Origin: Salinimicrobium marinum
Lineage (GTDB): Bacteria; Bacteroidota; Bacteroidia; Flavobacteriales; Flavobacteriaceae
NCBI RefSeq assembly: GCF_014651535.1
Contig: NZ_BMXB01000001.1
Span: forward strand, 433,470-497,469
Direction: 5' to 3'
Length of the DNA: 64,000 nucleotides
A program made the position numbers and the translations under genes. Shown here piece after piece: positions 54,349 through 62,617 of the stretch. The notes under the pieces are model-generated. The model did no database searches. It saw only the letters and a list, made by a program, of their open reading frames with translations, and had not been told where the DNA came from. Position 1 is the stretch's first letter, and every line of letters begins with the position of its first letter.

Positions 54349-55476
54349 TTGAATCCGCCTAGATTAGTACATATAGCCCTGGGAAGCAATCGGGGCGACC
54401 GCTTAGATTATCTCCAGAAAGCCATTTTTGAAATTCAGTATAATATCGGGGAAATCACCGCAATATCTTCTGTTTATGAAAATCCCGCGTGGGGTTTTGA
54501 GGGAAGTGCTTTTTTAAATGCCTGTGCGGCTGTGAATAGTAGGTTTTCTGCGGAAGAAATTCTTTACAAATTACTTAAAATAGAGACTTCTTTAGGACGG
54601 GAGCGAACTCTGGGTAAAGGTTACCAAAACAGAACGATCGATCTGGACATCATTCTTTTTGAAGAAGAGATCATTGCTTCTGAAAAGCTGGTGGTTCCAC
54701 ACCCACAGATGGAAAACCGGAAATTTGTGTTACTGCCACTCGCTGAAATTGCCCCGGAAGCTAAACATCCTGTCAAAAAGCAGAAAATAAAAGAAGTTTT
54801 AACTGCTTCTGAAGATGCTTCGGAGATTTCAAAAATATCAACAGGATTAAAAAAGCCGGAAAGTTTTAGCTTTTCAGGATATAATTACATTGCAGTCGAA
54901 GGAAATATTGGTGCCGGAAAAACCAGTTTTACCACCATGGTCTCGCAGGATTTCAATGCAAAATTGATCCTGGAGCGGTTCAAAGACAATCCTTTTCTTC
55001 CGAAGTTTTATGAAGACCAGGCACGCTATGCTTTTTCGCTGGAAATGTCATTTTTGGCAGATCGTTATCAGCAGCTGTCAGATGATTTGGCGCAGTACGA
55101 TTTGTTCAAGGATTTTGTGATTTCAGATTATGATGTTTTCAAGTCGCTTATCTTCGCAAAGATCACGCTTCAGGAAGATGAATATTCGCTGTACCACAAG
55201 CTGTTTAACCTGATGTATAAGGAGCTCGTAAAGCCCGATCTGTACATTTATCTCTACCAAAACACAGATCGCCTGCTCGAAAACATCAAAAAACGAGGCC
55301 GCGATTATGAACAAAACATCAAGCAGGATTACCTCGCCGAGATCAATAAAAGCTACCTAACGTTCATTAAATCCCAGCCCAACCTAAACGTGAAGATCAT
55401 CGATATTTCTGAACTGGATTTTGTAAATGAGAGAAAGGATTATTTGAAGTTGTTACGCGAGATAAAAGCCCCCTAA
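54349..55476 (+). CDS. folK: Fused FolK (HPPK) and deoxynucleoside kinase
   Basis: This 375-residue protein of two enzymes uses TTG at 54349, as no in-frame ATG exists upstream before a stop. Residues 1-160 are 6-hydroxymethyl-7,8-dihydropterin pyrophosphokinase of folate synthesis: IALGSNRGDRLDYLQKAI, TLGKGYQNRTIDLDIILF, VPHPQMENRKFVLLPLAEIAP. From about 175 on is a deoxynucleoside kinase with Walker A GNIGAGKT (185-192), then LERFKDNPFLPKFYEDQARYAFSLEMSFLADRYQQ and the dNK RxxxRGRxYE-type lid (KKRGRDYEQNIKQDYL). It links folate and nucleotide salvage in one chain. The last codons and the stop lie in an intergenic repeat at 55469-55493. Confidence 0.93.
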   Translation: MNPPRLVHIALGSNRGDRLDYLQKAIFEIQYNIGEITAISSVYENPAWGFEGSAFLNACAAVNSRFSAEEILYKLLKIETSLGRERTLGKGYQNRTIDLDIILFEEEIIASEKLVVPHPQMENRKFVLLPLAEIAPEAKHPVKKQKIKEVLTASEDASEISKISTGLKKPESFSFSGYNYIAVEGNIGAGKTSFTTMVSQDFNAKLILERFKDNPFLPKFYEDQARYAFSLEMSFLADRYQQLSDDLAQYDLFKDFVISDYDVFKSLIFAKITLQEDEYSLYHKLFNLMYKELVKPDLYIYLYQNTDRLLENIKKRGRDYEQNIKQDYLAEINKSYLTFIKSQPNLNVKIIDISELDFVNERKDYLKLLREIKAP

Positions 55477-55493
55477 CCCCCGAAGGGGGAATA
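55469..55493. repeat. GC-rich palindromic repeat overlapping the FolK-dNK stop
   Basis: CCCCC (55477-55481) and GGGGG (55485-55489) form a hairpin with a GAA loop. The flanking GCCCCCTAACCCCC word is common in spacers of flavobacterial genomes. Its TAA (55474-55476) is the FolK-dNK stop codon. Confidence 0.55.
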
Positions 55494-55564
55494 TAAGCTG
55501 CAGTCTTTTGTATATTGTACTGGTTTTACAACTTACATTATACAAATTACAATATACTTTTTAT

Positions 55565-55606
55565 TCCATCTCACATCTCACGTCTCAGATCTAAAATCTC
55601 ACATCT
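55565..55606 (-). repeat. AGAYNNN heptad tract at the TrmH-type gene stop
   Basis: In the sense of the minus-strand gene, six 7-nt units in register are AGATGTG (55606-55600), AGATTTT, AGATCTG, AGACGTG, AGATGTG and AGATGGA (to 55565). The first unit contains the last codon ATG and most of the TGA stop. Confidence 0.82.
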
Positions 55607-56129
55607 TCGAAAACACATCCCACAAAACCACTCCGGCGCTAACTGAAATATTGAGAGAATGTTTGCTGCCGAGCTGCGGGATTTCCAGGACTCCGTCGCT
55701 CGCAGAAACTATTTTTTGTTGCACGCCTTTCACTTCGTTTCCAAAGATGAGGGCATAAGTGATTTCTTTTTCAGGCTGGAAATCGTTTAGCATGGTGGCA
55801 TTTTCTGCCTGCTCTACCGAGAAAGTTTTTACTCCGTCTGCTTTCAGTTTTTCTACTACTTCCAGTGCATTTTCCACATATTCCCAGTTGACCGTTTCTG
55901 TAGCTCCCAAGGCAGTTTTCTGAATATCTTTATGAGGTGGCGTAGCGGTGATTCCACAGAGATAGATCTTTTGAATGAGAAACGCATCTGAGGTACGGAA
56001 AATGGATCCGATATTGTTCAGACTGCGTACATTGTCTAAAATGACGATAATCGGAGTTTTTTTTGCTTCTTTAAATTCTGAAACAGATTTGCGGTCGAGT
56101 TCGCTGTTCTTGAGCTTTCGGTTTTCCAT
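55599..56129 (-). CDS. SpoU/TrmH-family RNA methyltransferase
   Basis: This SPOUT-fold enzyme of about 176 residues, starting at ATG 56129 (the upstream TTG/ATG at 56225 would add 32 residues unlike the family), methylates 2'-O ribose in tRNA or rRNA. Motif 1 is VILDNVRSLNNIGSIFRTSD with the conserved Asn and Arg. Motif 2 is ALIFGNEVKGV with the Glu, and motif 3 is LEIPQLGSKHSLNISVSAGVVLWD with the SAM knot. The exact RNA site is not predictable. It is divergent from the esterase. Confidence 0.93.
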   Translation of the reverse strand: MENRKLKNSELDRKSVSEFKEAKKTPIIVILDNVRSLNNIGSIFRTSDAFLIQKIYLCGITATPPHKDIQKTALGATETVNWEYVENALEVVEKLKADGVKTFSVEQAENATMLNDFQPEKEITYALIFGNEVKGVQQKIVSASDGVLEIPQLGSKHSLNISVSAGVVLWDVFSKM

Positions 56130-56274
56130 AGCCGCAAAAATAGGAATATTAATAGATATTTTGTTCCGGAGAAAAGGTAATGGCGGTGCAAGACTGTTCT
56201 TTTTCAGCAGTAAGTCGGTTTTCAAGAAAGGGATTTTATAACTTAGTTTCCTGAACTATTTTATAACGATTAAG

Positions 56275-57222
56275 ATGAAAAAATATCGCCCGGTCTTTCT
56301 GCTTTCCCTGATTTTAAGTACTTCCGGAATTTCTGCACAAGAGATGACTCTTCCTCTATGGCCCAACGGAATCCCGAACAGCAAAGAATCCGATGAAAAA
56401 GAGGTTTCAGAGACGGGTGATATCAACTGGATAAGGAATGTTCAGGATCCTGACATTGCTGTTTTTCTGCCCACCATGCAAAGTGCTACCGGGCAGGCTG
56501 TGGTCATTTGCCCCGGTGGCGGCTACGGCGGACTCGCATACGACTGGGAAGGAACGGACATTGCGAAATGGCTGAATTCCAAAGGTATCGCAGGGATCGT
56601 GCTGAAGTATAGGTTACCGAATTCTGAATCGGTTGAAGTAAGCTATAAAGCTCCGCTTCAGGATGTGCAGCGGGCGATGAGACTGGTGCGGGCAAATGCC
56701 GAAAAATGGAACGTCCATCAAAATAGCGTCGGAATTATGGGTTTTTCCGCCGGCGGACATCTGGCTTCTACTTTGGGAACTCATTTTGATCATGAAGATG
56801 TTTTCAAAAAAGATGCTATAGATTCCTTAAGTGCAAGACCTGATTTTATGGCTTTGGTGTATCCTGTGATCACCATGAACAGTGAATTTACCCACCAGGG
56901 CTCCAGGAATTCTTTGCTGGGAGAAAATCCTTCCAAAGAATTAGTGAAAGAATTCTCCAATGAGTTGCAGGTACAAAACAACATGCCGCCCACCTTTATC
57001 ATCCATGCTACAGATGATGATGCAGTGCCCGTGGAGAATGCTCTGCTGTTCTACAAAGCTTTAAAAGATCAAAATATTAAAGCAGAAATGCACATTTATC
57101 CTGAAGGAGGCCACGGATTTTCACTTGGCCTCGGCAAAGGATACCTGGAAACCTGGCCCGACAGATTGCATGATTGGCTGAAAAAGATGAATGAGAGTCA
57201 GGGTGAGCCATCGAAGAATTAA
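56275..57222 (+). CDS. Secreted alpha/beta hydrolase (BD-FAE/acetyl-esterase-like)
   Basis: This 315-residue protein has a signal peptide (to about ISAQ). The fold has the oxyanion loop ICPGGGYGGLAYDWEG, nucleophile Ser158 in GFSAGGHLAS, acid Asp in HATDDDAVPVENALLF, and catalytic His in YPEGGHGFSLG. This is the set of the esterase/lipase group that includes xylan acetyl esterases of Bacteroidota. De-acetylation of plant glycans is plausible but no CAZyme neighbours support it here. Confidence 0.92.
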   Translation: MKKYRPVFLLSLILSTSGISAQEMTLPLWPNGIPNSKESDEKEVSETGDINWIRNVQDPDIAVFLPTMQSATGQAVVICPGGGYGGLAYDWEGTDIAKWLNSKGIAGIVLKYRLPNSESVEVSYKAPLQDVQRAMRLVRANAEKWNVHQNSVGIMGFSAGGHLASTLGTHFDHEDVFKKDAIDSLSARPDFMALVYPVITMNSEFTHQGSRNSLLGENPSKELVKEFSNELQVQNNMPPTFIIHATDDDAVPVENALLFYKALKDQNIKAEMHIYPEGGHGFSLGLGKGYLETWPDRLHDWLKKMNESQGEPSKN

Positions 57223-57247
57223 TCTCAACCAAAGTATATCCTCGCAC

Positions 57248-57275
57248 TTAATATCCGTGCATTCGCGGCTTTTGA
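57248..57275. repeat. ATCCGTGCATTCG word repeat
   Basis: The TTAATATCCGTGCATTCGCGGC type sequence here is related to copies at 44571-44588 and 44783-44800 (and weakly 26706-26721). It lies in the 77-bp space before the ABC ATPase gene. Confidence 0.4.
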
Positions 57276-57299
57276 ATTAAAACTAAAAGAAGTATCAAA

Positions 57300-58538
57300 T
57301 TGAAGCACTTCGCAATCCATGCCACTGGACATTCAGAAAATAATCGGTTTGAACAACAACTTTTAAACGGAAATGCGGTGCCAGCACTTTCTGATCTAAA
57401 AGGGAAGGAGGGCGTTGTATTTTCTGAAGCAGTGCTTGAAAAATTTTTGGAAGAGGATTACCGTCACGGTTATTCCAAATTAAATGCTGAAAAAGATCGT
57501 TCTATCCGGACATTCTCAAGCGGGGAGAAACGTAAAGCTTTATTAATTTACCTTTTAAACCAGAAACCAGATTTTCTTATCCTTGACAATCCCTTTGATT
57601 GCCTTGACAGGGAATCGGTAAAAATGTTGAAAAGGAGATTTGAGGAGATTTCAGAAAAGGTGCTGATTGTTCAGCTGTTAAAAAGAACCGAAGATCTGCT
57701 TCCGTTCGTGGCAGAAGTATTCCTGTCGGAAGAACAAAAATTTATAGCCGTAGATGATTTTCTGAAGCTTCAGAAGAAAAATCAGCAGGATCAGGATCTT
57801 TTTACAGAAATTCCGCCGGCACCAGGGGAGTATGTTGATATTCCGGAAATGCTGGTGGAAATGAAGAATGTTTCTGTTAGCTACAATGAAAAACCGATCT
57901 TAAAAAACATCAACTGGAGCATTAAAAAAGGGGAATTCTGGGAACTTTCGGGACCTAACGGCTCTGGCAAAACTACGCTGCTGGATATGATCTACGGCGA
58001 TAATCCCAAGGCGTACGGAGTAGACCTCTTTCTATTCGGCAACCGAAAAGGCAGTGGAGAAAGCGTGTGGGATATAAAAAAGAAGATCGGTTATTTCTCA
58101 CCTGCCATTACAGAACTGTTTAAAGGAACTCATACCATTGAACAAATGCTGATTTCTGGTCTGGTAGATAGTGTAGGGTTGTATCAGAAACCTTCAGATA
58201 AACAGCTTTTTCTGGCTCAAAAATGGCTAAAAACTCTCGGACTTCTGGAGAAGAAAAATAAGATTTTCAGGTCTGTTCCCCTTCTGCAGCAAAGAATGAT
58301 TTTAATTGCCAGGGCGATGATAAAACACCCACCCCTGCTCATTTTAGATGAACCTTCGACTTCCTTGGATGAAAAATCGGCTTTAACTTTGACAAACCTG
58401 ATCAACATTTTTTCAGAAGAAAGCGAGACAGCAATTCTGTATGTTTCCCATCGTCGGGAAAAAGGGCTGAATCCGCAGTTTGTGTTGGAGTTAACGCCTT
58501 CAGCAGAAGGTTCGACCGCAAAAGTTATCAAAAACTAA
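57300..58538 (+). CDS. Double ABC ATPase with one broken nucleotide site
   Basis: This 412-residue soluble protein with TTG start (57300) has no in-frame alternative upstream before a stop. The first half lacks a Walker A but keeps the signature FSSGEKRKALL and Walker B FLILDNPFDCL. The second half has Walker A GPNGSGKTT (218-226) and Walker B LLILDEPSTSLD, but its signature is degenerate (VPLLQQRM). Thus only one composite ATP site, Walker A of half two with the signature of half one, looks complete. No membrane domain is present; layout resembles the ModF/PhrA group of ABC proteins. Role unknown. mutS lies 142 bp downstream. Confidence 0.88.
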   Translation: MKHFAIHATGHSENNRFEQQLLNGNAVPALSDLKGKEGVVFSEAVLEKFLEEDYRHGYSKLNAEKDRSIRTFSSGEKRKALLIYLLNQKPDFLILDNPFDCLDRESVKMLKRRFEEISEKVLIVQLLKRTEDLLPFVAEVFLSEEQKFIAVDDFLKLQKKNQQDQDLFTEIPPAPGEYVDIPEMLVEMKNVSVSYNEKPILKNINWSIKKGEFWELSGPNGSGKTTLLDMIYGDNPKAYGVDLFLFGNRKGSGESVWDIKKKIGYFSPAITELFKGTHTIEQMLISGLVDSVGLYQKPSDKQLFLAQKWLKTLGLLEKKNKIFRSVPLLQQRMILIARAMIKHPPLLILDEPSTSLDEKSALTLTNLINIFSEESETAILYVSHRREKGLNPQFVLELTPSAEGSTAKVIKN

Positions 58539-58680
58539 ATGTTTTCAGAAGATAAATCCGTTTCTTTTCCGCAGTATATCAGGATTTTTGAGTGTATTGA
58601 ACTGTGGATAAATGCCGGCGTAAAATTTCAAACCGAAGGCAGGAATAAGTATTTTAGCAGGGAATAAAAATCCCATTTCC

Positions 58681-61308
58681 GTGTCAGCAAAAGCAGAGAA
58701 GAAAGTTACTCCATTAATGAAGCAGTACAATGCCATCAAGAAGAGATATCCTGATGCCTTGCTGTTGTTTAGAGTGGGCGATTTTTACGAAACTTTTGGG
58801 GAAGATGCCGTTAGAACGGCGCGAATCCTCAACATTGTGTTGACCAAAAGGGGCAATGGCAGCGAGAATGAAACCGCTTTGGCTGGATTCCCACACCATT
58901 CCCTCAACACGTATCTGCCAAAATTGGTGAAGGCAGGAGAGCGGGTGGCGATCTGCGATCAATTGGAAGACCCTAAAATGACGAAAAAAATTGTCAAAAG
59001 AGGGGTGACCGAACTGGTAACGCCCGGAGTTGCTTTGAGTGATGAGGTGTTGCAGAGTAAATCCAATAATTTCCTGTGTGCCATTCACTTCGGAAAAAGG
59101 GAGAACGGAATCTCTTTTCTGGATGTTTCCACCGGGGAATTCCTTACAGCGCAGGGAACTTCAGAATATTTAGACAAATTACTTCAGAATTTCAATCCCA
59201 GCGAGGTGCTCGTTCCGAAGAATAGGAAAAAAGATTTCCTGAAAGTTTTTGGGGAAGAATATCATACCTTTTATCTGGAAGACTGGGTTTACAAGCAGGA
59301 TTACGCTTATGAAACCCTCAATTCCCACTTCAATACGAAATCTCTGAAAGGCTTCGGAATTGAAGACCTGGAGGAAGGGATTGTGGCTTCGGGGGCGGTG
59401 CTGTATTATCTGGGAGAAACCCAGCATCACAAGCTGCAGCACATCACCGGAATAAACAGGATTGCTGAAGATGAATACGTGTGGATGGATCGTTTCACCA
59501 TCAGGAACCTGGAATTATATCATTCTACTGCTGCCAATGCAGTGACCCTGCTGGAGGTCATAGACAAAACAACTACCCCGATGGGTGGGCGCATGCTGAA
59601 ACGTTGGCTGGCACTGCCTTTAAAGAATATCGAGAAGATCAGAAAGCGGCACCAGGTGGTAGAATACCTTATCAATAATCCTGTAGATCATCAGAAGATT
59701 CAGCATCACATCAAGCAAATCAGTGATCTTGAGCGACTAATTTCCAAAGTAGCCACTGGAAAGGTGAATCCGCGGGAAATCGTGCAGCTAAAGAATTCTT
59801 TGGAAGCCGTGGTGCCGGTGAAAGCTTTGGCGTCAAATTCTCAAGATGAAGCTTTAAAAGTACTTGGCGATAATTTGCAGGGCTGTGATATGCTGAGAAA
59901 CAAGATCAAAGAAACTCTTTTTGAAGATGCACCCGTGAATATCCTGAAGGGAAATTCGGTTGCCAAAGGTTTTTCTGAAGAGTTGGATGAATTGCGGGAT
60001 ATCGCATTTTCAGGAAAAGATTACCTGAACGCGATGTTGAAAAGGGAGACCGAAGCCACCGGAATTACCTCCCTGAAAATTGCCAGCAATAATGTTTTTG
60101 GATATTACATTGAAGTCCGGAATTCCCATAAAGATAAGGTTCCGGAAGACTGGATCCGTAAGCAAACCCTGGTGAATGCCGAACGCTATATCACACAGGA
60201 ACTAAAAGAGTACGAAGCTAAAATCCTCGGGGCCGAAGAGAAAATTTTACAGTTAGAGCAGCAAATATTTCAGAAGCTGGTGATCTGGATCGGCGATTAC
60301 ATTCAGCCGGTACAGCAAAATGCCCAGCTAATAGGTCAGTTGGATTGCCTTTGTTCTTTTGCCCAGCATGCAATTTTCGAAAACTATTGCAAGCCTGAAA
60401 TAGAGGAAGGTTTTGAGCTGCAAATCAGGAACGGGCGCCATCCAGTGATCGAAAAACAACTTCCGCCGGGAGAGCCTTACGTAACCAATGATATTTTCCT
60501 TGATCGTGAGGAGCAGCAAATCATCATGATCACAGGGCCGAATATGAGTGGTAAATCGGCTATTTTACGGCAGACGGCACTTATAGTGTTGTTGGCACAG
60601 ATGGGAAGTTTTGTTCCGGCAGATGAGGTGAAAATCGGAATGGTAGATAAAATCTTTACAAGGGTTGGGGCCAGTGATAATATTTCGATGGGGGAATCAA
60701 CTTTTATGGTAGAGATGAACGAAACTGCGAGCATCCTGAACAATTTATCTGTAAGAAGCCTGGTGCTCCTGGATGAGATTGGCCGTGGAACCAGCACCTA
60801 TGACGGAATTTCCATTGCCTGGGCGATCACCGAATATCTTCACGAGCATCCCGCAAAGGCAAAGACACTTTTCGCCACCCATTATCACGAGCTCAACGAT
60901 ATGAGCGAAACCTTTAACCGGATCAAGAATTACAATGTATCGGTAAAAGAGCTGAAGGATAACGTCCTGTTCCTTCGGAAGCTGATTCCCGGCGGAAGCG
61001 AACACAGCTTCGGAATCCACGTAGCGAAAATGGCCGGAATGCCACAGCAGGTGCTGCACAGGGCAAACAAAATCCTGAAAAAACTGGAGCAATCCCACGG
61101 AATGCAGGATAATGGAGCCGTTTTGAGGAAATCGGCTGAAGAAGAGATGCAGCTAAGCTTTTTTAATCTGGATGATCCTATTCTTGAAGATATCAAAGAG
61201 GAGATTTTACATATAGATATCGACACCCTCACTCCGGTAGAAGCTTTAATGAAGCTCAACGAGATCAAGCGAATGCTGGTGGGGAAGAGTCTGAAGGCGA
61301 AAGCGTAA
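58681..61308 (+). CDS. mutS: DNA mismatch repair protein MutS
   Basis: This 875-residue mismatch-recognition ATPase has a GTG start at 58681. Domain I contains the mismatch-binding Phe-x-Glu motif in [10 protein letters not shown]. The C-terminal ATPase domain has Walker [14 protein letters not shown], then [14 protein letters not shown], Walker [22 protein letters not shown] and the ATHYHEL switch. The helix-turn-helix dimer region follows ([16 protein letters not shown]). Length is typical of MutS1. The sequence after its stop is a heptad repeat tract. Confidence 0.98.
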   Translation: MSAKAEKKVTPLMKQYNAIKKRYPDALLLFRVGDFYETFGEDAVRTARILNIVLTKRGNGSENETALAGFPHHSLNTYLPKLVKAGERVAICDQLEDPKMTKKIVKRGVTELVTPGVALSDEVLQSKSNNFLCAIHFGKRENGISFLDVSTGEFLTAQGTSEYLDKLLQNFNPSEVLVPKNRKKDFLKVFGEEYHTFYLEDWVYKQDYAYETLNSHFNTKSLKGFGIEDLEEGIVASGAVLYYLGETQHHKLQHITGINRIAEDEYVWMDRFTIRNLELYHSTAANAVTLLEVIDKTTTPMGGRMLKRWLALPLKNIEKIRKRHQVVEYLINNPVDHQKIQHHIKQISDLERLISKVATGKVNPREIVQLKNSLEAVVPVKALASNSQDEALKVLGDNLQGCDMLRNKIKETLFEDAPVNILKGNSVAKGFSEELDELRDIAFSGKDYLNAMLKRETEATGITSLKIASNNVFGYYIEVRNSHKDKVPEDWIRKQTLVNAERYITQELKEYEAKILGAEEKILQLEQQIFQKLVIWIGDYIQPVQQNAQLIGQLDCLCSFAQHAIFENYCKPEIEEGFELQIRNGRHPVIEKQLPPGEPYVTNDIFLDREEQQIIMITGPNMSGKSAILRQTALIVLLAQMGSFVPADEVKIGMVDKIFTRVGASDNISMGESTFMVEMNETASILNNLSVRSLVLLDEIGRGTSTYDGISIAWAITEYLHEHPAKAKTLFATHYHELNDMSETFNRIKNYNVSVKELKDNVLFLRKLIPGGSEHSFGIHVAKMAGMPQQVLHRANKILKKLEQSHGMQDNGAVLRKSAEEEMQLSFFNLDDPILEDIKEEILHIDIDTLTPVEALMKLNEIKRMLVGKSLKAKA

Positions 61309-61311
61309 TTT

Positions 61312-61346
61312 CAGTAGGCAATCTTTAGTGCTCAGTTTTCAGTAAA
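61312..61346 (+). repeat. CAGTNNN heptad tract after mutS
   Basis: Five 7-nt units in register, CAGTAGG, CAATCTT, TAGTGCT, CAGTTTT and CAGTAAA, start 3 nt after the mutS stop, on the sense strand. They are the same family as the tract after the TPM gene. Confidence 0.75.
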
Positions 61347-61494
61347 ATGATTCAGGAAATAAATGTAAATAATAAGGATTGATAAAGTCCGAATAAAGAT
61401 AGTTGAAATACAGCAGGTTAGGGATGGAAAACCTGAAGCGCCTGATTACGGGTTAAATTTCTCCGGAAAAATCATTTTATTTTTCCAAAAAGTC

Positions 61495-61524
61495 TTTGAG
61501 ATTATAAGATTTATACTAAATTTG
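61495..61524 (+). promoter_or_regulatory. Promoter of the tRNA-Gly/tRNA-Leu unit
   Basis: TTTG (61495-61498) and TAAATTTG (61517-61524) match the Bacteroidota -33 TTG and -7 TAnnTTTG elements with an 18-nt gap, 57 bp upstream of the first tRNA. This is the best promoter match in the window. Confidence 0.75.
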
Positions 61525-61581
61525 CATCCGCAATTAGCAGTTGCGAAAGCACGTTTAGCTGTGTAAGTTCATTTACAAATC

Positions 61582-61654
61582 GCGAAAATAGCTCAGTTGG
61601 TAGAGCGCCACCTTGCCAAGGTGGAGGTCGCGGGTTCGAATCCCGTTTTTCGCT
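61582..61654 (+). tRNA. tRNA-Gly (anticodon GCC)
   Basis: 73 nt with full cloverleaf: acceptor GCGAAAA with TTTTCGC, D-arm GCTCAGTTGGTAGAGC, anticodon stem CCACC/GGTGG with loop TTGCCAA (anticodon GCC), T-arm CGGGTTCGAATCCCG. No encoded CCA. Followed 17 bp later by tRNA-Leu. Confidence 0.97.
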
Positions 61655-61671
61655 CATTATAAACCTTCCAC

Positions 61672-61757
61672 GCTCGGATGGTGGAATTGGTAGACACGTT
61701 GGACTTAAAATCCAATGGGAAGAAATTCCCGTGCGGGTTCAAGTCCCGCTCCGAGTA
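61672..61757 (+). tRNA. tRNA-Leu (anticodon TAA)
   Basis: 86 nt, class II tRNA with long variable arm. Acceptor GCTCGGA with TCCGAGT (last pair G-T), anticodon stem TTGGA/TCCAA with loop CTTAAAA (anticodon TAA, reading UUA/UUG). T-arm GCGGGTTCAAGTCCCGC. No encoded CCA. The 3' end appears to be an integration site for the element that follows. Confidence 0.96.
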
Positions 61758-61761
61758 CTTT

Positions 61762-61796
61762 AAACCCTGTTAATCACCTGATTTACAGGGTTTTTT
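61762..61796 (+). terminator. Terminator after tRNA-Leu
   Basis: AAACCCTGT (61762-61770) pairs with ACAGGGTTT (61785-61793), a 9-bp stem with a 14-nt loop, followed by more T (61794-61796). It ends the tRNA transcript. Confidence 0.85.
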
Positions 61797-61812
61797 GGTT
61801 TTTAAAAAGAGG

Positions 61813-61833
61813 TTTTCCCGACCTTTTCCCGAC
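61813..61833. repeat. Paired TTTTCCCGAC repeats, candidate recombinase arm sites
   Basis: TTTTCCCGAC occurs at 61813-61822 and 61824-61833, one base apart. It lies 56 bp after tRNA-Leu, between its terminator and the first mobile-element genes, where arm-type integrase sites of a left attachment site would be. The attachment role is inferred; the far end of the element is outside the window. Confidence 0.4.
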
Positions 61834-62069
61834 ATTATAAAAATTCCTACTTATTTATTTTTATTACAATTTTTTGGTGGATTTTGACATCTCCTTCATC
61901 AAAAAAAGAAATTGAGGAAAAAGAGATTAATAGTGAATCAAATTCTAAAATCAATTCAATTCTTTCTTTTCGTTATCTTTAATTAGTTAAGAAAGACAGC
62001 ATGTTTTGGAGCGTTTCGCAGTTTTCACTCTTCAGATAAGGGCAAAGCTTCTAGGACTTTACAATTACG

Positions 62070-62083
62070 TGCTTCGCGAAGCA
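62070..62083. promoter_or_regulatory. 14-bp perfect palindrome in the element's left end
   Basis: TGCTTCGCGAAGCA is self-complementary along its whole length. It lies in the gene-poor stretch between tRNA-Leu and the element's first genes (61797-62170), a candidate binding site for an element-encoded regulator or recombination directionality factor. Confidence 0.4.
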
Positions 62084-62169
62084 GATTCACAATTGGGCCA
62101 GATCTTCTTCACCTGAAGGCCATTGCGCTACCCAATGCTCAGGCGAATGCTGTTTTCAAAGCTTTCTCC

Positions 62170-62502
62170 GTGACATACCTGGATGGAACTTTTCAAAGCT
62201 TTCAATCACTAATTCTACTGGAACCAATCTCCTCAAGGAGTCGCCTGATATGGAAGGATCTTTCCCCTAAAAGATATAAACAGGTAAACCGTCAAACTTT
62301 ACTGGAGTTCTTAAGCCAGCTGATGATCGGGTTCGAAAACCTGGAGAATCACCAGATAAAAGAACTGGTAGATCATTATTTCATCCTCAGAAATTCAGAA
62401 GGCAACATCCAAACCTTATCCACTAAGAACATCTCCGACTGGCGCATGAACAAAGCTGCTTACCTAAAGGAGATCTCCAGGATTTTTCAACAGCATTTAT
62501 AA
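62170..62502 (+). CDS. Hypothetical ORF at the left end of the element (uncertain)
   Basis: A 110-residue frame from GTG 62170; the frame is open back to about 61990 without an ATG. The second half (about 30-110; RYKQVNRQTLLEFLSQLMIGFENLENHQIKELVDHYFIL) looks like a genuine helical protein. The part upstream of residue 25 contains a 14-bp direct repeat (TTTTCAAAGCTTTC at 62153-62166 and 62190-62203, 37 bp apart, out of codon register) and low-quality Ser/Arg-rich translation, so the 5' end may be non-coding or decayed. No known domain was recognised. Confidence 0.4.
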   Translation: MTYLDGTFQSFQSLILLEPISSRSRLIWKDLSPKRYKQVNRQTLLEFLSQLMIGFENLENHQIKELVDHYFILRNSEGNIQTLSTKNISDWRMNKAAYLKEISRIFQQHL

Positions 62503-62524
62503 GGTAATTACGATTAGATTACCT
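62502..62524. promoter_or_regulatory. Inverted repeat upstream of the HTH gene (distal)
   Basis: AGGTAAT (62502-62508) and ATTACCT (62518-62524) are a perfect 7-bp inverted repeat around 9 nt, in the 115-bp region before the HTH gene. Confidence 0.35.
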
Positions 62525-62582
62525 GTTACTATATTGATGGACAGGGATTTTAGTTGGTCATTTGTATCTATAACCAAAGGAA

Positions 62583-62597
62583 CAACACCAGGTGTTG
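62583..62597. promoter_or_regulatory. Palindromic operator candidate before the HTH gene
   Basis: CAACACC-A-GGTGTTG, a 7-1-7 perfect inverted repeat, lies 20 bp before the start codon chosen for the HTH gene. It fits an autoregulatory operator of a small DNA-binding protein. Confidence 0.4.
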
Positions 62598-62617
62598 CCT
62601 TTTTAAAATTAGAGATC

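Noticed and set aside
58545-58739. Minus-strand frame between the ABC ATPase and mutS genes
   Set aside because: Overlaps the mutS start and has no protein-like features. The 142-bp spacer shows nothing else.
62001-62039. ATG-started short frame (MFWSVSQFSLFR) just upstream of the uncertain 62170 ORF
   Set aside because: It ends after 12 residues. A frameshift joining it to the 62170 frame was considered, but nothing supports it.
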